From Laetiporus sulphureus 93-53 (lineage: Eukaryota; Basidiomycota; Agaricomycetes; Polyporales; Laetiporaceae), in contig NW_024468561.1 in NCBI RefSeq assembly GCF_001632365.1, positions 198,209-262,208 on the forward strand: 64,000 bases of DNA. Reading direction: 5' to 3'. A program made the translations under genes and the position numbers. Under the pieces are notes generated by a model, which was not told the DNA's origin, searched no databases, and saw nothing but the letters and a program-made list of their open reading frames with translations. Positions 42,174 through 54,745 of the stretch are shown piece by piece; within the stretch, counting starts at the first letter, position 1, and every line of letters starts with the position of its first letter.

Positions 42174-45100
42174 ATCAAGTGAAAGATTTTTAATTAATCA
42201 CAGGTCATGCATGTTGCAGATTATTAATACCAGATAGGGCTTCAGACATTTTGCTGATAGAGTGCTAGCCTTTAAGTGAGAGGAATCCTTCAGTCATATA
42301 ATGGTATCACTGCTGATTCGCTGAGTGGACATGCTCCGTGCACTCCATGCTTGGCCCTCGATGGAGCACAGAATGGGCTCCACGGACATTTCAGTAGGAA
42401 GTGAGACAGAACTTGTGAAGGATTTGATTGTAGATGGAATAGGTTCCACAGAGGCTTCATTCCTAGAAGAGATTGTCAGATGTATCAACTAAGGAAGTGA
42501 TGCTCTGCATGTCTTCTTCACTATTATGGGAGATGCAATGCTTTATTCTCCTCATCGAGAACTATAGGGCCTTGAATTTGATTGGCTTAATAGGTGACAC
42601 TAGTGGGAAGTGCATGGTAGAACAATCAAAGCTGATATGATTTCCCCATTTGAGCTGTTTGAAAGCATCGAAGTCTTCTTTCAGAACCTTATCAAGTGCG
42701 GCCCTGTAAGAAGACATCCTTTTGCACATATACATGAGATCTGGTGAGATCAGCTCAGAAGCTTCTCAGGATTTGACTGCTTGAATTTGTTAGTAGTGTT
42801 CATCAACACAAATGCTGAACGAACTTGGCTGGTAATCTCAACCTTGTAGGGGGCTTGTATTTATTTGTCTGGCTCATTTGCATGGTGCTGAATAAATGAG
42901 TCACACATTTCTGTGATTGAGATTACAGTATACTTCCAGTGGTGCATCTGAAAGACCTGGATGAACACTGAAGCATTAGTGGCTTGTCAATTATCAACAA
43001 TAGAAAGTTTTAGGTGCACACCTTCTTGAACCATTCACAGTGCTGATGAGGGAAGTATTTGCAAAGTTTTTCAAATTTCTCCATTAGCCAATTGAGTGTA
43101 CATCCATGATCCATGCAGTGTGATCTCCATCAAATAGCCTGTGTTATGTCACTGACACTGGAAGAATTAGGAAAATTAAGAGTGGTATGTTAACTTGATG
43201 TAAAGAATGTACAACAAGTTATGTTTTGACTACAATCTACATTTAGGCTACTGTGTAAGAGACCAGCATGATACTCAAGAAGAAGAAGCTGTTGTTGTAA
43301 GTAGCAATAAAGATAGTTGATACTCATAACACTTTCCATCACAATGTGTGACATACCTCATCCTCAGATGTTGCTCATCCAACTATATGTGCCAGAGTTT
43401 AACATCTCCATACACATGACCTTTTCTTACTGGAAAAGCAGGCAATCACCTCAGCTCTAGATGACTCAGACAGCCTGGCCTGTCGATGTGCCCTGCTGAC
43501 AGGTGTATCATGCATAGGCTTTTTTTCCATCTGACCAGAGGGATGGGGGTGTATATTGATATGACCTGGAGCCTATAGACTCTGGCTTTCTGAGGTGCTT
43601 ATCAGTGACATCTGATGACAGTGAGCTGAATATTTACTGATTTCCATATCACATATTTTGAGCCAGCTTCTCATGCAAACTCCCACTGGAATGAGTTTGA
43701 GTATGAGATAGTATGATGTTTGTGCTTGGAAGAGACATGGTAGATGCAATGGATCATAAATGAGGTAAACACTGTGTGATAGAAGAGGCAATATCGGCAG
43801 AGATGTGTGATATCATGGAGATTTTATCAAATTAGACATCCTGTAGCTGTAGTCATGTGACTGTGTTATTGTTGAACATGATGACATTTCAATGATCTCT
43901 GCCCATTTTCACATGACTGTGTATTTGTTGAATGTGATGGCACATCGATGATCTTCTTATATCTGGTTCTGACCATCTCAGAGGCTAAGCTAAACCCTCA
44001 TAGGTCTGCCCTTTAATAGTCAGCATCTAGCAGCTCAACATTTCCTTCCCCTTGCCCCTTTTAGATAATAATGGTTCCTCTGGAGTCACTTTTATGAACT
44101 TTGACCTCCAACCAATTACCTGCTCAGTCCTATCATGTTGTCTTACTGAAAATGCATGAACAAGTCAATTATGTGTGTCTTAACCCTAATAATGAGCTTA
44201 TTGTCATTGACCTAATCATTGTTAGATGCATGTCTATGAGTGGCATTAGAATTTGGCCAAGGAAACTCTCAAACTGAACACACCATTAAATGAATTAATT
44301 TGTGAGTATCACAGGTTTTCTTATTGCTGTATCCTCATTTGTAGCACCACAGTGCACCCAGACATGCATGCCCTTATTAAATTCACCCAATGAGTCCTGA
44401 TTCCACTTGTGATGCCATCAACAGCATTCACTGCATGACTGATCAGAATTATGCATGTATGGCTGATGATCGCAAGGACAGTGTTTTCATACGTTAATTG
44501 TCTTTAAATAATGGTTCTTGACCTGATGTAAGATAATCTAGCTCAATAAAGATGTTCTCTATGAGTATGAGCTGGTCCTTGCTGGACTTGATGTGCCACT
44601 ATACAGTCACACATCCACCTCTATGGTTACCACATCACAAAAACTGACACATGTAAAGCTGCCAGACTAGTCCGATGAAACTCACCCATCCATTGGACAG
44701 TCAAGGTGAGTGCCCAGCATCTGGCTCCACCTGATTCTGTATGTACCAGTCTGCCTGTTTTACAAAAAAATGGCCGTTCCATCAAGTTCTGTGCATCTTT
44801 GATTTTGCGATAAGCTGCATGTCTGCCATGTTGCCAGGAGTGGCTTCTCACAATACTGGCCATGAAGGAAGAACTCTGGCCTCTGGGAATCTGGCTCATT
44901 GTTGAGCACACAGCCTGCATGAAGGTACCCATTGTGGAGAGCTTGTCTCCTCTTCAACTCTCGATATGGCCAAGTCTTTGGTGCAGTCGGGAGCAAGGTA
45001 TATCTCAGTCAGCTAAGTGTCACTCTCTTTCACATTTCATCATCACATATTATTGCCAGGAATACAGAGTACATCAGAGATGATACAATAAGCCATGAAA

Positions 45101-45204
45101 CTGCATACACCTGAGCTTCTTTGCTATAATATTTTTAGAGCTCTGTCTTGTTATCAAACATGTCAATGTTCTGGTTGAAGATCTGAAGTACAATGTAGGG
45201 GCCA
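42174..45204. other. Unassigned repeat-block DNA
   Basis: 3 kb with short frames on both strands and no recognised family. A diverged duplication of about 45 bp (CATGTGACTGTGTTATTGTTG-like) occurs near 43853 and 43911. Open stretches on the minus strand at 44627-44996 are unfamiliar. Confidence 0.3.
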
Positions 45205-46500
45205 TTGATATGCTCGAATGCCACCTCCCTATGGTCCGTGGTCAGGCAGTACTGATCGCTTCATTGCAGAGTAAGGTGAGTATCAACTGCTCTGCTCTGT
45301 CTCCAATGGTGTGATAATACAGGAAGATGACTCTTTTTAGAAGGGTGTGAGGCTCGCAAGTTTCTTGCAACAAACTCTAGGATGTGTGGGTAGTGGACGA
45401 GTGTGTCACCTGAAGGGTTTGGTGAATAGGTATGATGCAGATGGTTTCATTCAACTGGCTGGCCTGCTGACTGGGGCTAGGATGTAATGCCAGCTTTATC
45501 ACATGCATGTTGCTGTTTTGAGGGATGAACCCATGTTACCTCAGCTTCATGCTTCGAATTGATCACAAATGTGGTCTGCACGTCAATCAATTGATTGCAA
45601 ATGCTGTCTGAGTGCTAAAGGTTTATTCGCAGATCTGCTAGGTGCAATCGTTCAGACCAGACATCCATCTTAGCACTTCAGGTCTCTTGTTTGGGGTTGT
45701 TTGGGTTTTGTTCACAGATTGACTTCAGCGCTTAGACACTGATCACATATACGAGTTGGACACCTAATCTGGACTGTGGGAAATAAAACTCTAAAATGGA
45801 ACCTGTTCATCTACTACTGCCAGACTCAGATTGGACCTCATTTACTGTGTTCGATAGCTTCATTCCCTATAGTGCACAACTGCTAGAGTTCTCCTGGCTC
45901 TGATAGAATGAGTGTAGGAGACCGTACTGAGCCTAGGCGATCACCTATATCTCTAGGCTTGTGGTGCGAGTCTTTCATAGCACAAACTTTGATATCAAGG
46001 TCAATAGAATGCAGTGATAGTGAAGTCAATAGATTAATATCAAACCTGAGATGTGTAGAGTGGAGTAGTGGAACTATGGATAAATGATATGGACAAGTTC
46101 GCTGCTGCGACCTCTCCCCTCTAATGTTCATTTTGCGAGTAACAGTGTGCCTTATATACTATAATGGCCAGCTCATTACCGAGCTGTTCATTACTATGGG
46201 CTATGTCCATGCCCAGTTTTTAGTAGCAGAATATGTGTCCAAAACATGTTTGAAGAAATGTGTCACTTGGGCCTAAATGTCCAGTCTGAGTCTCAATCTC
46301 TTCGTTCTAAGTGCGATGAGGCCTTTCATGTTTTCAATTGCAATTCGATCAAATCTTCGTCAGAATCTTCTGGAGCTTGACTTCAGGCCATCAGAGATTG
46401 CCAGCTTTGGTAAAGGGGATGCTGCCTGTCTGATGTAATGTGAGACTCATCATTCTTGCTGTCACCGATTCCTTCATTTTTGGTAGCGAATTTCAACTTT
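45205..46500 (+). repeat. Repeat family E, copy 3 (uninterrupted)
   Basis: Matches 29974-30440, 31164-31535 and 32392-32690 in order and orientation, without the two solo LTRs, and matches copy 1 in reverse without the Gag-only element. It therefore serves as the empty-site reference for all three nested insertions. The right limit is uncertain; clear similarity ends near 46290. Confidence 0.65.
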
Positions 46501-47595
46501 GATGTTTTCGCCCACAGGTAGCTCGTTCACCAGCTCATCACCGTTGAGGTCATGGAAGTGGTTGTGTGTCTCCGTTGGCTTGACACTTCTTGCTGTTGCT
46601 GCAGTCCCACAATATAATGCAAGAACTTGGATCCATTCTCATCTTGGAAGGCAGATGAGTGGAATACATCTTGTGTCTGAGGTCACAGATGCAGTCCATT
46701 ATTTCAGGCCTCTCTCTCATCTCAGTTATGAATGACCTCTTAGAGCAGATGCTCGTTAGGGTGTAGAGTGTCTTATGATTCTTGTAAGCATTAAGAGTAT
46801 AAAAATGAATTCACTAGGTTGTGTACAGGAGTTTCTGCATTTGCACTGAGTCCAGCTTTAACAACAACAACACTCTTCTTCTTAGTTGGAACATAACAAG
46901 ATGCAATGACATCCCACATCATGTTGGCACCAACATCAAGATGAGGCCAAATGTGAGCGAGGACCATGGTGAAAATTTAGGAGAAGCTTCCAAGTATAGA
47001 TGAGTGATATGACAGAAATCTGTGAGCCTCCTGGACATCCAAGGTTGGGCAGGTAAGGTCAATACATCACTAATCTTTTAAATTGCTCGCAAGACACCAT
47101 CTTTGAATGTCTCAGCTTCTATTTTGGGGATTCTGACTCATCACCAGACATGAGTCGAGACCGCAAAACAATCTACCTTGTCTGTTTCATGAGGCTCTCT
47201 GGTGCCTACAATACAATCTTCTGATTTACCTTGAGGCATCCTATCTCTCATTAATCATTTATCAAAGAGGAGCTGCAAGTTGAGTGTAGGATGATGTGGT
47301 TGTGAGACACAGTTGAAGTCCTACATGGAGAGATGTTGGTGCGATCTGATATCTGTAAGTCAGGTGGTTGGACTCACAGTTATTAGACCATGAACTGAAT
47401 CATTGAACAGACCATGGTGAGGCAATGAAAAGATGAAATGGAAGAGAGAGCCAAACTGAAGTAGTGACCCACCAGTCAAAGCACCTTCCCACATCAACAA
47501 CCAGCCAATGAATCATGGAGCATGAAGAAAGGTGAAGAAGGCACAGAAAGAAAATGTCATTCTTGTCATTGTGGTGCCTACACCATGGTGGTGGG
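46501..47595. other. Unassigned repeat-block DNA
   Basis: Open frames at 46499-46735 and 46821-47003 on the plus strand show no recognised family. It lies downstream of the minus-strand protease-like pseudogene. Confidence 0.3.
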
Positions 47596-49065
47596 TTAGA
47601 GGTGGGCGTTGGGGAAGTGCTGCTTGATGTGGGGCCAGAGCCAATACATGAAGGTAACATAGGTAACATCTGAGATTACCATCTTGCCAGTATCACCAGT
47701 AAGAAGGTCACTGATATGACCAAGTCCATCGAGATGATCAACCCAGAGTCATCAGAGGCTGAGAACATGCTCGACTTGTTGTCATAGTTGTAGATGGCCC
47801 ACTTCATCAACTTCTGAGCAATGTCATCATCATGAACGAACAAGAAGATTCCCATCGCACGCTGATGGTGACATCAGTAGTGTTGCCATTCTTGATGATG
47901 AGCAAGCAGGCCTCATTGTCATGATCGAGCATGTCAGGCTCATGCATGCACTCTTCGATGATCATGTCGTGGAGTGAAAGGAGATGATCATCGAGATACT
48001 CAAAGGTCAGCTTGCCATCATCGTGGAGATACATTTTCAAGGTGAACTGGTTGGATGGGATCTCCGTACCTAAGTGTAACTGTCAGACTAGACAACCTCA
48101 AGTAAGATAAATCGAAACACACCAAGATCGATGAAATCACCCTTGAACACATTCTTGAAGTTGGAATCATTGAGCTCGAATGCACTCTAGTCCTCAGTAA
48201 AGCCTTTGAGACTGACATTGAAGGTGATGGTGAAAGAGAAGCAGATATAGTTGATGATGTGCTGGCTGAGCTTTCTCCACTCCTTTTTGATCTTCTCGTA
48301 ACACTTCTCGAGGTCCTCAATTGCCTCGTTCAAGTCATTCAACAGGCCTCAAGTCTTTTTCAGCTCCTTCTTCACCTCTGCAACATCACCACCACCCACC
48401 ATTGCCTCTAACCTCTTGATCTGCCCCTCATAAATCTCAACCATGATACTGTGATGACTGATACATATCTTGATGGAGTTGAGAAGCTTGTTGAAGGCCC
48501 GAGTGCTGAGCAGCTAAACATACTGGTGAGGTGCACCGGTGCCCACAAAGATGTTGTCATCATTGGTTGTCCTATCTATCTTGAAGAGGATGTGGTGACA
48601 GGTAAGACCCAACACCTTGTCACTGTTGCCACCCTCGGTGAAGTAGAGGGCAGTGGTGCCCTCAGTGCTGGGCCTGTCGGAGACAGTGATGGGAAGTCTG
48701 AGAGCAGGAGTAAGGGGACCGCTGCAAATGTTCACGATGATGTTGAGGTTGAAAACAGAGTGAAGAAGTGCTAGACTGACTGACTGCTTGTAGATGGACT
48801 CACAGTATTTGACCTCGACCTCGATGATATTGAAGCTCATGAGAAGGTCAAGGATCTCATTGCCTGAGTTGAAGGTGTCCTCACTCTAGAGCAAATTGGG
48901 ACAAACACTGACTCAGAGCATGACAGAACTGCAGATCTTCTCATCTCTGTCTCTGTCAGTGATGAAGTGAGTGATGTCGATGGACATCCAAGTGACCCTC
49001 TGGATGTTCAGCAGATCTCAAACCAGGGAACCCACGACCTTCCAGACCAGGTGATACTGTCTCTT
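47596..49065 (-). pseudogene. Fungal trypsin-like (S1/S7 fold) protein, pseudogene
   Basis: Minus-strand remnants match a protein type common in agaricomycete genomes, from N to C terminus. VTWMSIDITHFI and LLMSFNIIEVEVKYCESIYK (49000-48790). Then PLTPALRLPITVSDRPSTEG, ALYFTEGGNSDKVLGLTCHH and HILF (48730-48590), where the family has LTARHVLF with the catalytic His. Then a helical linker MVEIYEGQIKRLEAMVGGGD (48442). Then CYEKIKKEW, INYICFSFTITFNVSLKG and GDFIDLGVFRF. Then CLLIIKNGNTTDVTI (47900) and AIYNYDNKSSMFSASDDSGL (47790), where the family has the catalytic GDSGS. It ends WLWPHIKQHFPNAHL at TAA 47596. Several stops and frameshifts break it, and the Ser motif has lost its first Gly. These genes are often found near transposons; their function is not established to my knowledge. 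Confidence 0.75.
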
Positions 49066-49350
49066 TGATACATCATAGGCCACTGATCATATAAAAACTG
49101 TGATACATACTCTATGTGAATCACAAGCAGTCAGATGATGTATCATCCATGCTGGTCATGATATATTGTGGTAAGCTGTAATGTATTTCTGGTCAGCATA
49201 CCGCCGTATTAATGATATATCACTCACCAAGGGTTGTTTCCATAATATATCACCAAACGATGATAAGGCACGCACCGGCATTGTATATATACCATGCAGG
49301 CCACTGATATATTGCTGTACTCATATAGTGGCATGAGTGATATATCATGT
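49060..49350. promoter_or_regulatory. Cluster of palindromic TGATATATCA-type motifs
   Basis: Exact TGATATATCA at 49213-49222 and 49338-49347, with near copies around 49063 (TGATACATCA), 49138 (GATGTATCAT), 49160 (ATGATATATT), 49243 (ATATATCACC) and 49306 (TGATATATTG). The cluster lies just 5' of the protease-like pseudogene on its strand. Whether the motif binds a regulator, is a transposon end or only reflects AT-richness cannot be decided here. Confidence 0.45.
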
Positions 49351-49499
49351 TCGATCAGTTTGAATTATTGCACTGGCCAGTGGTCACTGCAGTTTAGAGT
49401 GTGAACATGTGATTGCAAGCCTACTCCCACCCCTGCCTTATCAAAAGAAGAAACTGATTGGTGTCTTAGACATCACCAAGAACCGGCACTCAGATTTGT

Positions 49500-50640
49500 T
49501 ATATAAGCAAGTGATGGCTTACCAAAATAATTTTTTGTCAGCTTAAAGCTGATGTAATGGCCCACTGGGTGAAGCAATCAATAATTTGAGGTGAATGATG
49601 ATAAAAATATTGAAGAAAAAGTTCAAATCTTTTAAGCATCTTTACTGTCAATTTGTGATAAAAGTATTGAAAACATTTTGAACATCTTTTGTTGTGAAAG
49701 ATGATGAAAAGATTGAAAGGAGATTGAATGAAATATTAATAATCATTTCTTCAATCATTTTACAATCTTTCATACAAAACTATGATGAAAAGTTTTAAAA
49801 TTTTTTTTTTACTTTTTTTTAGATCAAAGATGATAAAAATATTGTGACAATGTCACAGCCTTGTTTTCATATACTAAGCTAGTACTAAGATATGGAGATT
49901 TATACTCAGGTTTATATCTTAGCACTATACTAGTACTATAGTCAGAAGAGCAACACTAAGATTTTAATGTCAGCTAAGATTTAAATGATAGTGCTATACT
50001 TGTACTAAGCTAGTACTAAGGTCTGCAGATTAGTACCAAGGTTTGAAGGTTAGTGCTATGCTAGCATAAGCAAATCAGCTAATAGTGACCAAAAGTTTGT
50101 TATAGAGAATTAAAGCACATAATCATGCAAGCAAATGAATAACTTTAATTATTTTTATTTAAATATTATTACAGTACCTGCCAAGAGCATTTCACAGAGG
50201 CTATCACTCAAGTCCATTATATTTATGATAAAATGTTATAAAATGTGCACAACTAATAATATATTATTGTACAAAAGTAAATGTTATAAAAGCTAAATAT
50301 AGTGCATTTGATTATATTGATATTATAATATTTTTATAAACATTTGATGAAAACTATAATTGAAGTACTGATATATTACTATATTTGAAAAGCATTTTAT
50401 CAGAATTATAATTTGCATGCATATATATTACAATATATGCGAAAAGCTTTTAATATAAACTATAATGGCTATATAATTTTATGTATATCTTTATCACAAG
50501 CATTTGTGTTTATAGTATAATTGTACAATGTCAAGAATGTCTATATAAATATTAATAAATTATAACACAGCATGAATATTACAACACTGCAAAATAAAAC
50601 CAGTGCAGTGCATTTAATTATGTAATTATTATAATACTAG
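49500..50640. other. AT-rich region with repeated ACTAAGCTAGTACTAAG
   Basis: Very AT-rich, with long A and T runs (for example 49797-49822). The 17-mer ACTAAGCTAGTACTAAG occurs exactly at 49873-49889 and 50004-50020, with shorter TAGTACTA/TAGTACCAAG relatives between and after. It may be the subterminal part of the Plavaka-type transposon whose coding relic begins at 51040; no terminal inverted repeat was proven. Confidence 0.45.
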
Positions 50641-50675
50641 TGAAAACATTTCACAGAAAGCACAATTTTAGTACA

Positions 50676-50905
50676 GGATATTACAATGCCTGCCAGAAAC
50701 ATTTTACAATCAAGTGCAAAGATATTACAATACCTGCAGGAGCATTTTACAAAGGTTACAACTTCAGTGCGCAAGTATTACAATGTCTGCAGGAACATTC
50801 TACAGTCAAGTGCAAAGATATTACAATACCTGCAAGCACATATTACAACCTAATGTGCAAGTATTACAATGCTAGCAGGAACATTCTACAAGAATTACAA
50901 TAGCT
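50676..50905 (+). repeat. Imperfect subterminal-type tandem repeats (TATTACAATNCCTGCAGGAACATT)
   Basis: About five units at roughly 50 bp spacing, each with TATTACAAT, then a CCTGCAGG-like core, then ACATTCTACA or ACATTTTACA. Unit starts are near 50678, 50728, 50778, 50819 and 50862. Such arrays near the ends of CACTA-like DNA transposons bind transposase, and the adjacent transposase relic makes that reading attractive. Confidence 0.6.
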
Positions 50906-51039
50906 ATGCACATTGTTTTATCATTCAGTATTACAATATGTGGAGGGGATATACACAATTTTTAGCAGCTCTGTGCAGGACTGTATTACAATTGTGAGAC
51001 CCACTAGTGTCAACATGCTGATCTTCATCTCTCTGACCC

Positions 51040-52645
51040 ATTCACCACAATATGTCTGCAGTGTTCACATGGCTTCGAGGAGTGGATGCACATGGCTCAC
51101 CCCATGCTTTAGGATCAATGATGCAGCATGAGCAGTGGTTTTCCTTGCAGCAGGCAATCAAACACTGCTCAGGGTAGTCTGCAATGTAGGCTGCAAGTAT
51201 CAGAAAAACAACGTGGATGTGACCGTCTGCATACAACATCTGCACACCTTGCTGTCCTGCCTTCTGAAGACCATTCAACAAGACTAACATGCAGTGGTGA
51301 AACAGTCAGTATTGCACATTCGACCTGGTCTTCTCCTCGAAACACTCGAGCTTGAAAACTGATATGTAGCCTAATGATGTTGTCATGTGTGCAGATGGCT
51401 GATGATGGGTAGCTTTATCAATATTGCTGATGGTAAGATATACTGGGCACACTGTCTTGTTACCACCAAAAACTGACAGTTGAGTCTTATCAGATGTGAG
51501 TATCACTGGGGGGCCACAACTGCACCTGCAGAAAGACGCTCCTGCAAGTTTCACATCTGAGTTTGCAAGCGAGTCAGCTCAGAACTTATGAAGCATGTAC
51601 CTGCATCTTCCACCACCACTCACTTGTGCACATCTCTGAGTACTTTTGCATATCATGATGAGTAACCTTTTCATGTGCATAGCTCATATGTCCCTGAAAT
51701 GTCATGTTTCCCATCAGTTCCTTGATGCAATCAACAAAATCTCGAGCCCAGATTTTCACCTCCTCCATCATCATGCTGTGCTCTCCAGGGCCTAAACGAT
51801 CACCCCAAACCTCTATAAGCTCATATCAGCACTCTGGACCAATGGGCAGCATGTCTATCTTTCGCATCAATGCCTTTCTATTCAAAAAACTTGGCTTTGT
51901 GTGTGCATGCATCTTTAGTAAGCCAATGCATCATTCATTATAATATTTATACTTATGATGTCAAGCTTCAGAAACTCGTCAATCACAGTCTGTGATGTGC
52001 ACCTCATCAACCACTTTGCAAGTTCCTACTTCTCGACATCAGCAAATGGTGCCCATGGCAGTTGTCATGTTGCTGACTGTTCTGCCAGATGTTTTTCAAA
52101 AATGGTCACTCCATGCCCAAGACTTGCTGCCATGCTGCCTGGGAATGGCTCACATTTGTAAGTGAACAATTCTTCATCTTCAACCTCTTTCACGGTGACC
52201 CTCTACCACTTTGCAGGGTTGTCAATGGATGTAGAAGATCGAGACACATGCAAGTAGTAGCCAGATAAGTCAGGAATGATGTCTTCATCAGGTTCTGCAA
52301 GGGTAGTGGCTTGCAGCTGCATTGCACCTCGGGTAGATAGCTCATCATAGTATGTTGCACATGTGATTCTATTTCCCAGGTGATGATTCAAGTTGATTAC
52401 AGATTTGAATGCCTTTTCACAGAATTGGCATCAAGGGCATCAGTTGGTGTGAGAAGATGACATTCTTGCATATGATAATTGTAAGCTACCTCTATCATTC
52501 TAACGCATACAGTGCAGTGATAAGTGCTGAGTAGTGGCACTCTCATCTCTAAACTCAAACTGATAAAAACTATACAGAATCTAACCCTCAATCTTGACAC
52601 CCTGCTCACATTCTGTGAACAATCTGTATCACCAAGATGTCCCAT
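51040..52645 (-). pseudogene. Plavaka-type DNA transposase, 5' half only, decayed
   Basis: Read on the minus strand. An N-terminal region with a possible zinc finger lies at 52645-52397. TYKCEPFPGSMAASLGHGV and WQLPWAPFADVEK...ELAKWLM lie at 52180-52000. FVDCIKELMGNMTFQGHMSY and EMCTSEWWWKMQ lie at 51760-51600. ILTSDKTQLSVFGGNKTVCP, then VYLTISNIDKATHHQPSAHM and LGYISVFKLECF, lie at 51510-51345. GVQMLYADGHIHVVFLILAA, then YIADYPEQCLIACCKENHCS and CCIIDPKAWGEP, lie at 51240-51080. These are characteristic blocks of the Plavaka family of agaricomycete transposons (CACTA-like). Stops and frameshifts occur. The protein stops at DILW near 51040, and repeats follow directly, so the C-terminal half, including later catalytic regions, is deleted. 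The copy is non-autonomous. Confidence 0.8.
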
Positions 52646-52779
52646 GCATCATCCAAGAACATGTCTCAGGCAGCCACAACACCTCGTGCTCCCAGTACTC
52701 GCATGCAACATCTAATAGAAAGGGCACAATATGTCAGTGAGTGGTTGCGAGGCTAATCACTAATTGCATAGAGGCTAAC

Positions 52780-53812
52780 TGTTACAAAGCACAAAGCACT
52801 TAACCCAATTAAGGGCAAGTCTGCTTGTGTGACCTGCACAAATGATTTCATAAAAGGTTGCCCTAAGGCTAACCTGAAAAAGCCTGCCACAAGGGCTAGG
52901 CTGAGGACGCGCGCAGTGGCATACAATCAACAATTAAGGCAAAGCCTCAATGCATGGCCTTGCATAAAAGGTGGAAGGGGGGAGCTGACCTGCTGCCGCA
53001 TACAGTAGTATGATGAATCTAAGGTCTTCCCTTAGATTTTCATAGGCTTATATACATGTAAGGCTGGACCCTGATCACTCTAACTATGGTGTACCTATTG
53101 AAGTCTTAGCAAGCTACATGTGGGAACACCAGGCCAAAATCAGTAAGGGCTCTGGGAGCAACTATGGCAACTATCTACAAAGGTCGTGGTTACGCCAAGA
53201 TAATCCTATCTCATCTAATGAGATAATTGCCTGTAAGTGGGCCCACAGTTGAGGGGCCAATGGGTGATGGCCAACAGGGCACATCACAATGGTTGTGACT
53301 TCAGGTGAGAGGATCTGTCCATACTCAGAATAATGGGTGGGACGATCAGTCTTCATCTGGATAAGTTGTGGAAAGATTCAGCCTATCCTGTACCTGGCTA
53401 TACTGTATGTCAGTTGGTAGGGGAATCCCTTGTAGTGCCTGCCTATTGGCTGAGCAGCAAAGTGATGCCACTATCTAAGTGACGAATTGGGTGCTTGCTA
53501 GCTTGAGGGAGCCTATTGTGGGCCAAAGAGTTTCTTTCTGGGCAAGTGACCTTGTGTCACATGATCAATGCCTGATAACTTCTGAATAGGGCAAGTGGCT
53601 AGTGTCATATGAATGGATGGCTGAATCATGGGCGCTTGGTGGTTATGTGGTAGACACAGTCATATCTGCAATGTATATGGCAGTATTGTGCTGTTTGTCC
53701 AAGTATCCACTTTGTGAGATCAATATAAAGGTTGACGTCCAAATAACCACTTGTGGTTGCCAAGTGAGGACTTAATGGTGCAAAAAGAAAGGTGACACCT
53801 AATACTGTGACA
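52780..53812 (-). repeat. Solo LTR, family C, TSD CTAAC
   Basis: 1033 bp. On the minus strand it runs TGTCACAGTATTAGG to CTTTGTAACA. Exact 5-bp duplications CTAAC lie at 52775-52779 and 53813-53817. TATA box CTTATATACATG (plus 53046-53057). It matches 55983-57034 inverted and 31536-32391 in the same orientation. Confidence 0.88.
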
Positions 53813-53817
53813 CTAAC

Positions 53818-54745
53818 ATGCTCTACATTAACAGAACAGCCTGCAAATAACTGGCCACCTCAGAGATCTGCAAAGTGCCATGCTGATCATGCAGCTGCAG
53901 GTCAGTGTAGGCTCTGCTCTCAATGATGATCACTCACATTGCATTTTATAGGCACCTTATAAACAGCTGCGAGTGTTGTGCAACTTAGGCTGAACAAGCC
54001 TGAGATAAGGCATATCATGTGAAGGCTCTAACATGGCTAACTTAATATAGCTCTTAATGACATCCATCAACATCATTGACAACTCATGTTCCAGGACCTC
54101 TCAGCACATCCATCTTGAGGCTCATCTTAGCACAATGCTGAAAAATGTCTCTGTGACTCCAAACAGGGTTCAGACACCACTGGTGCGTCATAAATCTACC
54201 TTTGAGAACAGCGATAGTTAATGTTACACAGAGTGCTCACTGTCTGAGTCTGCAAGCTACTGCCAGGCTTGCAGCTATGTGAAACCAATACATCAGCCCT
54301 CGTATCATGTCGCACTTGCTTTTTTCAAGCCCACATCATCATGGTAAACAAGCCATAAGTGCAGAAGGGGACAGTAAGTGTACGGCCCCCTTGAGAATCA
54401 GAAATAACTCACTTTCAGCCCAGCTCACTTTCCACAAATGTTTGAAAGTTCAAGCTTTGCCAATGTGAAGAGGAAGACATTTTCACTACAGATGAGGAAG
54501 ATTGTCGACCTTCTCATCAACACCAGTGCATAAGTAGCCAACTGTTTCTTATTACCATAACAGACCTTGTCAGTGACCTACTTCAGTGCATTCAGGGCCT
54601 CTGACTTATGTATGATGCATCTGAGACCTTCAATGAAAGTGAGGGAACTGAGAAAGATGACAGTGATGCAATGTCAGCATGTGACATTCAAGAGCATCAT
54701 GACGAGCCTGTGAGCCTGTCACTCAAAGTGCAAAAGATTACAGAG
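53818..54745. other. Unassigned DNA upstream of the DUF6532 relic
   Basis: No recognised family. It may hold the 5' part of the DUF6532 gene (an open stretch at 54430-54530 includes NVKRKTFSLQMRKIVDLLIN), but I cannot assign it with confidence. Confidence 0.3.

Noticed and set aside
50676..50905. CRISPR array
   Set aside because: Repeats are imperfect, spacers are repeats too, and the genome is eukaryotic; this is a transposon-type subterminal array.
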